A model generated the notes under the pieces. That model searched no databases. It worked only from the letters and a program-made list of their open reading frames with translations, and was not told the DNA's origin. The translations under genes were made by a program, and so were the position numbers. DNA of 18,029 nt from DATBDE01 sp036270095. GTDB lineage: Bacteria; Actinomycetota; Thermoleophilia; Solirubrobacterales; Solirubrobacteraceae. Shown here in pieces: positions 13,750-18,029 of this stretch; position 1 is the stretch's first letter; every line of letters begins with the position of its first letter. The DNA lies in contig DATBDE010000011.1 in the NCBI GenBank assembly GCA_036270095.1, positions 1-18,029 on the forward strand. Reading direction: 5' to 3'.

Positions 13750-14070
13750 ATGCACGACCCCGGGCCCGTCTTCGCGGCCCTGGCCGACCCCACACGCCGC
13801 GCGATCCTCGAGCGCGTCGCCGCCACCGGCGACGCCACCCCGACCGCGCTCGCCGCCGATCTCCCGGTCACCCGCCAGGCCGTCGCCAAGCACCTCGCGT
13901 CGCTCGAGCAGGCCGGCCTGGTCAGCGGTCGGCGCGTGGGCCGCGAGCACCGCTACGCGCCGAGCGCCGCCCCGCTGGCCGAGGCGGCGCAGTGGATGGC
14001 CCGGGTGGGCGGCGAGTGGGACGAGCGCCTGGCGCGGCTGGGCCGCGCCGCCGCGCGTCGGGCCGGCTAA
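13750..14070 (+). CDS. ArsR-family winged-helix transcriptional regulator
   Basis: The 106-residue repressor has the family opening FAALADPTRRAILERVA (about 8-24). The helix-turn-helix is TPTALAADLPVTRQAVAKHLASLEQAGLV (about 30-58), and the wing is GRRVGREHRYAPS (about 60-72). The first half lacks the CxC metal site of true arsenic or zinc sensors. It is probably of the kind paired with SRPBCC proteins that respond to other signals. The start is two bases after the SRPBCC stop, so the two genes form one operon. It probably represses its own promoter through the two inverted repeats at 13334-13388 (inference). Its TAA shares four bases (CTAA) with the pckG stop. Confidence 0.92.
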   Translation: MHDPGPVFAALADPTRRAILERVAATGDATPTALAADLPVTRQAVAKHLASLEQAGLVSGRRVGREHRYAPSAAPLAEAAQWMARVGGEWDERLARLGRAAARRAG

Positions 14071-15896
14071 CCGGCCTCGTCGAGCCGCTTCTCGAGCGCC
14101 GCGAGCTGCGCGCTCAGCTCGTCGGGGAGGTCCTCGCCGAACTTGGCGTAGTACTCGTGGACCTGCGGCAGCTGCTCCCGCCACTCGTCGGGGTCGATTG
14201 CGAACAGCTCCTCCAGGTTCTCGGCCGCGATGTCGAGGCCCTCGACGTCGAGCGCCCCCTCGGCGGGCACGAGCCCGATCGGGGTCTCGGTGGCCTCGGC
14301 CTTGCCCGCGCAGCGCTGCACGATCCAGGCGAGTACACGGGAATTTTCCCCGAAGCCGGGCCACAGGAAGCGGCCCTCGTCGTCCTTGCGGAACCAGTTG
14401 ACGTAGAAGATCTTCGGCAGCTGGGCGCCCTCGCGGCGGCCGATCTTCAGCCAGTGCGCGAAGTACTCGGCCATGTTGTAGCCGCAGAACGGCAGCATGG
14501 CCATGGGGTCGAAGCGGAGCTTGCCCACGGCGCCGGCGGCCGCGGCGGTCGTCTCCGAGGACATGATCGAGCCCAGGAACACGCCGTGCTCCCAGTCGAA
14601 GGCCTCGTGCACGAGCGGGATGACGGTCGAGCGGCGCCCGCCGAACAGCATCGCGTCGATCGGCACGCCTGCCGGGTCCTCCCACTCCGGGGCCATCGAC
14701 GGGGCCTGGTCGGCCGGGACGGTGAAGCGCGCGTTCGGGTGCGCCGCGGGCTTGTCGCCCGTCTCCGGCGACCAGTCGTTGCCGTGCCAGTCGATCAGGT
14801 GCGCCGGCGGCTCCTGGGTCAGGCGTTCCCACCACACGTCCCCCGAGTCGGTCCGAGCGCAGTTGGTGAAGATCGCGTTGGCCCTGATCGAGGCGATCGC
14901 GTTGGGGTTCGTCTTCTCCGACGTCCCCGGCGCGACGCCGAAGAAGCCCGCTTCGGGGTTGATGGCGTACAGCCGCCCGTCCGAGCCGAACTTCATCCAG
15001 GCGATGTCGTCGCCGATGGTCTCGACCTTCCAGCCCGGGATGGTCGGGATGAGCATGGCCAGGTTGGTCTTGCCGCACGCGCTCGGGAACGCCCCCGTCA
15101 CGTACTTGACGTCGCCGTCGGGCGAGGTGAGCTTGAGGATGAGCATGTGCTCGGCCATCCAGCCCTCGTCGCGGGCCATGACGGACGCGATGCGCAGCGC
15201 GAAGCACTTCTTGCCCAGGAGCGCGTTGCCGCCGTAGCCGGAGCCGTAGCTCCAGATCTCGCGCGTCTCGGGGAAGTGGACGATGTACTTGTTGTCGGCG
15301 TCGCAGGGCCAGGTCACGTCCTCCTGGCCCTCGGCGAGCGGGTAGCCGACCGAGTGCAGGCAGGGCACGAAGTCGCCGTCGTCGCCCAGCACGTCCAGCG
15401 CCCCCTGGCCCATGCGGGTCATGATCCGCATGTTCACCGCCACGTAGGGCGAGTCGGTCAGCTCGACGCCGATGTGGGCGATGGGCGAGCCCAACGGGCC
15501 CATCGAGAACGGGACGACGTACATCGTCCGGCCCTGCATGCAGCCGCGGAACAGGTCGGTCAGCGCCTCGCGCATCTCCGCCGGGTCGCGCCAGTTGTTG
15601 GTCGGGCCGGCCTCGTGCTCGTTCTTGGAGCAGATGAAGGTCCGGTCCTCGACCCGGGCCACGTCGCCGGGGTCAGACAGGGCGAGGTAGGAGTTCGGGC
15701 GCTTCGCGTCCGAGAGTTTCTGGAAGGTGCCGGCGTCGACGAGGTCCTGCGCAAGACGGTCGTATTCCTCCGCCGAGCCGTCGCACCAATGGACGGCGTC
15801 GGGCTGCGTGAGTGCTGCCACCTCCTCGACCCAGTCCAGAAGCTTCTTGTTCTTGGTCGGGACGGCGGTGCTGACGTCGGCCATCGGTTGAGGCAT
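14067..15896 (-). CDS. pckG: Phosphoenolpyruvate carboxykinase (GTP)
   Basis: This enzyme converts oxaloacetate and GTP to phosphoenolpyruvate, CO2 and GDP, the committed step of gluconeogenesis from C4 acids. The 609-residue length is normal for the GTP-dependent family. The P-loop FPSACGKTN is at about 270-278, with the reactive cysteine C274. RTMYVVPFSMGPLGSP (about 123-138) and EIWSYGSGYGGNALLGKKC (about 213-231) are core motifs, and GGRRSTVIPLV and PFCGYNMAEYFAHWL are also intact. ATG at 15896 has GGAG only two bases upstream; ATG at 15884 is an alternative with a long spacing. The gene follows a MaoC gene with a 43-base gap and could be read from it or from its own promoter. Confidence 0.97.
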   Translation of the reverse strand: MPQPMADVSTAVPTKNKKLLDWVEEVAALTQPDAVHWCDGSAEEYDRLAQDLVDAGTFQKLSDAKRPNSYLALSDPGDVARVEDRTFICSKNEHEAGPTNNWRDPAEMREALTDLFRGCMQGRTMYVVPFSMGPLGSPIAHIGVELTDSPYVAVNMRIMTRMGQGALDVLGDDGDFVPCLHSVGYPLAEGQEDVTWPCDADNKYIVHFPETREIWSYGSGYGGNALLGKKCFALRIASVMARDEGWMAEHMLILKLTSPDGDVKYVTGAFPSACGKTNLAMLIPTIPGWKVETIGDDIAWMKFGSDGRLYAINPEAGFFGVAPGTSEKTNPNAIASIRANAIFTNCARTDSGDVWWERLTQEPPAHLIDWHGNDWSPETGDKPAAHPNARFTVPADQAPSMAPEWEDPAGVPIDAMLFGGRRSTVIPLVHEAFDWEHGVFLGSIMSSETTAAAAGAVGKLRFDPMAMLPFCGYNMAEYFAHWLKIGRREGAQLPKIFYVNWFRKDDEGRFLWPGFGENSRVLAWIVQRCAGKAEATETPIGLVPAEGALDVEGLDIAAENLEELFAIDPDEWREQLPQVHEYYAKFGEDLPDELSAQLAALEKRLDEAG

Positions 15897-15927
15897 TGCT
15901 CCTTACGGTCGGCGACGAGGGGCGGGA

Positions 15928-15933
15928 AGGGTA
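15928..15933 (-). promoter_or_regulatory. Candidate -10 box of pckG
   Basis: TACCCT on the minus strand (15933-15928) would start an mRNA near 15921, giving a leader of about 24 bases that includes AAGGAG before the ATG. This differs from the leaderless neighbours. No good -35 is visible. Confidence 0.3.
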
Positions 15934-15939
15934 TCGCCC

Positions 15940-16485
15940 CTATTCGACGTTGCCCTCACTGGTGGCCGGTGCGCCGGGGGTCTTCCGCGGGACCAATACC
16001 ACGCGCTTGAACTCCGCCACCAGGGTGCCGTCCTGCTTGTAGACCCGGGTGTGGACCTTGACCGTGCCGCGGTCGTGCTTGGAGCGCGACTCGCGCACCT
16101 CGAGCACCTCGGACTCCACGAACAGGGTGTCCCCGTGGAACACCGGAGCGGGGTGGCTGAGCTCCTCCGTGGCCAGGTTCGCGATCGCCTTGCCGGAGAC
16201 GTCGGAGACCGACATGCCGAGCGCCAGCGAGTACACGAGCGGGCCCACGACGACGTTCCGGCCCTGCTGGGACTCGTTCGCGTAGACGTCGTTGATGTGC
16301 AGCGGGTGGTGGTTCATCGTGATGAGGCAGAACAGGTGGTCGTCGGCCTCGGTCACGGTCTTGGCCGGCCAGTGCTTGTAGACGTCGCCGACCGAGAACT
16401 CCTCCAGGTAGCGGCCGTAGGGGTGAGCGCCGCTGGCCTCGCGAGCGCTCTGCTCGGTGTCCAGTTGCTTGGTCTCCGTGGTCAT
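15940..16485 (-). CDS. MaoC-like hotdog-fold protein, ccr-associated type
   Basis: The 181-residue single-hotdog protein of the MaoC family includes HPYGRYLEEFSVGDVYKHWP (21-40), TVTEADDHLFCLITMNHHPLH (43-63) and LGMSVSDVSGKAIANL (89-104). The same pattern occurs in MaoC proteins beside crotonyl-CoA carboxylase/reductase and CitE-like lyases in Streptomyces (from memory), where a mesaconyl-CoA hydratase role is proposed. Classical MaoC hydratases use the Asp and His of GDxNPxH. Here the matching segment is MNHHPLH, with Asn58 for Asp and His63 kept. This may be a family trait with a different mechanism. A malyl-CoA lyase gene lies about 0.8 kb away on the other strand, supporting a C5-CoA role. 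ATG at 16485 fits; no ribosome site is seen. Confidence 0.88.
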   Translation of the reverse strand: MTTETKQLDTEQSAREASGAHPYGRYLEEFSVGDVYKHWPAKTVTEADDHLFCLITMNHHPLHINDVYANESQQGRNVVVGPLVYSLALGMSVSDVSGKAIANLATEELSHPAPVFHGDTLFVESEVLEVRESRSKHDRGTVKVHTRVYKQDGTLVAEFKRVVLVPRKTPGAPATSEGNVE

Positions 16486-16510
16486 GGCGCTGGATTGTGG
16501 CAGCCAGTCC

Positions 16511-16516
16511 TATCCT
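16511..16516 (+). promoter_or_regulatory. -10 box of the methyltransferase gene
   Basis: TATCCT at 16511-16516 ends nine bases before the GTG at 16526, predicting a leader of about three bases. It supports that GTG over an upstream in-frame ATG at 16457, which lies inside the divergent MaoC gene. Confidence 0.45.
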
Positions 16517-16525
16517 CGCCCGCCA

Positions 16526-17278
16526 GTGCGCCAGCGCCTCGATCGGCTCGCCCTCGTCGCCACCGGCCGGCTCTCGCCGGCGGCCCAGGACCGCGCGATG
16601 GGCGCCCTGAGGCCGCTCATCTGGCGCGGCGACCGAGTCGAATGTCCCTGCTGCGGCGGGCGCTTCGAGCGCTTCCTGCCCTACTGGAACCGGGACTTCT
16701 GCCGCTGCCCCCGCTGCGACTCCCACGAGCGCCACCGGGCCCTGTGGCTGTACCTGCGCGACCGCGCCGACCTCGTCGGCACGCTGCTGCACCTGGCCCC
16801 GGAGGCGGCCATCGCCCGCCACCTGCGCGACCGGCCTGGGGTGGACTACGTCTCCGCCGACCTCGACTCGCCCCTGGCCATGCTGCACTTCGACATCCAG
16901 GACATCCCCTTCCGCGACGGCACCTTCGACGCCGTGCTCTGCGGGCACGTGCTGACCGAGGTCCCCGACGACCGCAAGGCGATGCGCGAGATGGCCCGCG
17001 TCCTGCGCCCCGGCGGCTGGGCCATCGTCATGGCGGCGGTGGAGCCCGGCCGAGCGCAGACCTACGAGGACCCGGCCATCACCGACCCCGAGGCGCGCCG
17101 CGCCGCCTTCCTCGAGCCGCACAACGTCCGCGTCTACGGCGCCGACCTCGCCGACCGGCTGCGCAAGGCCGGCTTCGCCGTCGAGGTCATCCCCTACCCG
17201 CGCCAGCTCGGCGACGACGCCATCCGCCGCTACGGCCTGCTTCCGGCGGACGAGATCTACGTGTGCCGGCGCGCCTGA
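16526..17278 (+). CDS. SAM-dependent methyltransferase with N-terminal zinc ribbon
   Basis: The 250-residue protein starts with a helical stretch (VRQRLDRLALVATGRLSP). A four-cysteine zinc ribbon follows (CPCC...FCRCPRCDSHERHR, about residues 40-75), then a Rossmann-fold methyltransferase domain. Motif I is unusual: LLHLAPE in place of the usual LDLGCG. Later motifs are clear: VDYVSADL, LHFDIQDIPFRDGTFDAVLCGHVL and ARVLRPGGWAIV. The LHxAPE variant is a known branch with zinc-binding N-termini, but I cannot name its substrate; small molecules or glycans are possible. The C-terminal part (HNVRVYGADLADRLRKAGF) is the common substrate-side helix and strand. GTG at 16526 is chosen from the -10 spacing and from family-like length. 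Confidence 0.85.
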   Translation: MRQRLDRLALVATGRLSPAAQDRAMGALRPLIWRGDRVECPCCGGRFERFLPYWNRDFCRCPRCDSHERHRALWLYLRDRADLVGTLLHLAPEAAIARHLRDRPGVDYVSADLDSPLAMLHFDIQDIPFRDGTFDAVLCGHVLTEVPDDRKAMREMARVLRPGGWAIVMAAVEPGRAQTYEDPAITDPEARRAAFLEPHNVRVYGADLADRLRKAGFAVEVIPYPRQLGDDAIRRYGLLPADEIYVCRRA

Positions 17279-17297
17279 GCGGCGCGAACCCCGTTTG

Positions 17298-17303
17298 TAG
17301 AGT
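17298..17303 (+). promoter_or_regulatory. -10 box of the malyl-CoA lyase gene
   Basis: TAGAGT at 17298-17303 ends nine bases before the ATG at 17313, so a leader of about three bases is expected. It falls in the 34-base gap after the methyltransferase stop, which suggests the lyase gene can be transcribed on its own. Confidence 0.4.
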
Positions 17304-17312
17304 TGCCGGCGC

Positions 17313-18029
17313 ATGAGAAACCCACGCGACTTCGCCAAGCCCCTCGCCGTTGGCGCCCCCGGTCCGCCGCTCGAGATCCCGGTCACGCCGGCGCGGATGA
17401 TCCATTTCTTCGACCCCTCCAACGGGAAGATCGTCGGCAAGCTGCCCAACCTGGCCACGAAATCTGATGTCCTCCTCGGCAACCTCGAGGACGCCATCGC
17501 GGTGGAGAACAAGGAGGCGGCGCGGGCCGGCCTCGTGCGCGTGGGCAAGGAGATGGGCCTCGGCAGCGCGGCGCTGTGGACTCGCGTCAACGCGCTCGAG
17601 TCGCCGTGGGCGCTCGACGACATCACGACGCTGGTGTCCGAGATCGGCGACCGCCTCGAGGTGATCATGGTCCCCAAAGTCGAGGGCCCGTGGGACATCC
17701 ACTACGTCGACCGACTGTTGGCCCAGCTCGAGGCCGCGGCGGGGCTGAAGCGGCAGATCCTCGTCCACGCCATCCTCGAGACCTCGCTCGGCGTGGTGAA
17801 CCTGGAGGAGATTGCCACCGCCTCGCCGCGGATGCAGGGCATGAGCTTCGGCCCCGCCGACCTGGCCGCGTCGCGGCGCATGAAGACCACGCGCGTGGGC
17901 GGCGGCCACCCCGGCTACCGCACCATCGAGGATCCCGACCCCGAGAATCCCGAGGCGCCGCGCCCGTCCTACATGCAGGACCCGTGGCACTACTCGATCG
18001 CCCGCATGGTCGACGCCTGCACCAGCGCC
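17313..18029 (+). CDS. mcl: Malyl-CoA / beta-methylmalyl-CoA lyase (CitE-like), 5' part
   Basis: The frame is open to the window end; 239 residues are visible of a family usually about 350. The protein cleaves malyl-CoA to acetyl-CoA and glyoxylate and beta-methylmalyl-CoA to propionyl-CoA and glyoxylate. The sequence resembles the Chloroflexus MCL of the 3-hydroxypropionate cycle closely from the first residues: KPLAVGAP, GNLEDAI (56-62), ALWTRVNAL (87-95), MVPKVEGPWDIH (119-130) and SFGPADLAASRRMKTTRVG (178-196). Arg91, Glu156 and Asp183 are the expected substrate and Mg ligands. Together with the MaoC-like gene and pckG it suggests glyoxylate/C5-CoA metabolism. No ccr, mct or mutase is in the window, so the full pathway is not proven. 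Confidence 0.92.
   Translation, partial: MRNPRDFAKPLAVGAPGPPLEIPVTPARMIHFFDPSNGKIVGKLPNLATKSDVLLGNLEDAIAVENKEAARAGLVRVGKEMGLGSAALWTRVNALESPWALDDITTLVSEIGDRLEVIMVPKVEGPWDIHYVDRLLAQLEAAAGLKRQILVHAILETSLGVVNLEEIATASPRMQGMSFGPADLAASRRMKTTRVGGGHPGYRTIEDPDPENPEAPRPSYMQDPWHYSIARMVDACTSA

Noticed and set aside
16486..16510. A leaderless -10 for the MaoC gene on the minus strand
   Set aside because: The nearest candidate, CACAAT eight bases before the ATG, lacks the TANNNT pattern; too weak to list.

Overview
The window is a dense, very GC-rich stretch of bacterial chromosome. Strong third-position G/C bias makes nearly every gene cast long shadow frames. The gene families suggest a high-GC actinomycete, perhaps of the Solirubrobacter/Thermoleophilia type. 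They include a GTP-dependent PEP carboxykinase, a coxSLM molybdenum hydroxylase set, an F420/FMN luciferase-like oxidoreductase, a Chloroflexus-like malyl-CoA lyase and a MaoC protein of the kind found beside ccr in Streptomyces. The lineage is inferred from families only. I see no rRNA, tRNA, CRISPR array, prophage or insertion sequence.

Layout. (1) Positions 1-4564, minus strand: an apparent operon coxS-coxL-coxM, then a DUF1905/YdeI-like gene, then a CoxD-type MoxR ATPase cut by the window edge. Every junction overlaps by 4-8 bases. A secreted protein gene (4637-5656, minus) lies just upstream. (2) 5724-7177: an LLM-class oxidoreductase (plus) converging on a small lipoprotein gene (minus). 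(3) 7201-9744: moaA (plus) converging on mobA, which is coupled to a crotonase-fold gene (minus). (4) 9770-12716: a zinc-ribbon protein (plus), an amidohydrolase (minus) and a uracil-DNA-glycosylase-fold protein (plus). (5) 12713-14070: clpP (minus) divergent from an SRPBCC-ArsR pair (plus), with two matching inverted repeats between them. (6) 14067-18029: pckG and a MaoC-like gene (minus), a zinc-ribbon methyltransferase (plus) and the first part of a malyl-CoA lyase gene (plus).

How the genes may work together. The Mo hydroxylase needs molybdenum cofactor. moaA starts that pathway, and the nearby mobA-like gene attaches a nucleotide to it. The MaoC protein, malyl-CoA lyase and PEP carboxykinase fit a carbon-assimilation theme: breakdown of C4/C5 CoA thioesters feeding gluconeogenesis. 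The SRPBCC-ArsR pair looks self-regulated.

The most interesting material is in the control signals and gene boundaries, not in a new enzyme. Two divergent gene pairs start from -10 boxes that share one TA step, placed so that the mRNAs would have almost no leader. Several other genes show the same TANNNT-to-start spacing. Two genes appear to start at CTG inside a CTGA stop/start overlap, and a third has no standard start at all. Three convergent pairs end on the same four bases (CTAA or CTAG). All promoter and start statements come from reading the sequence and are untested.
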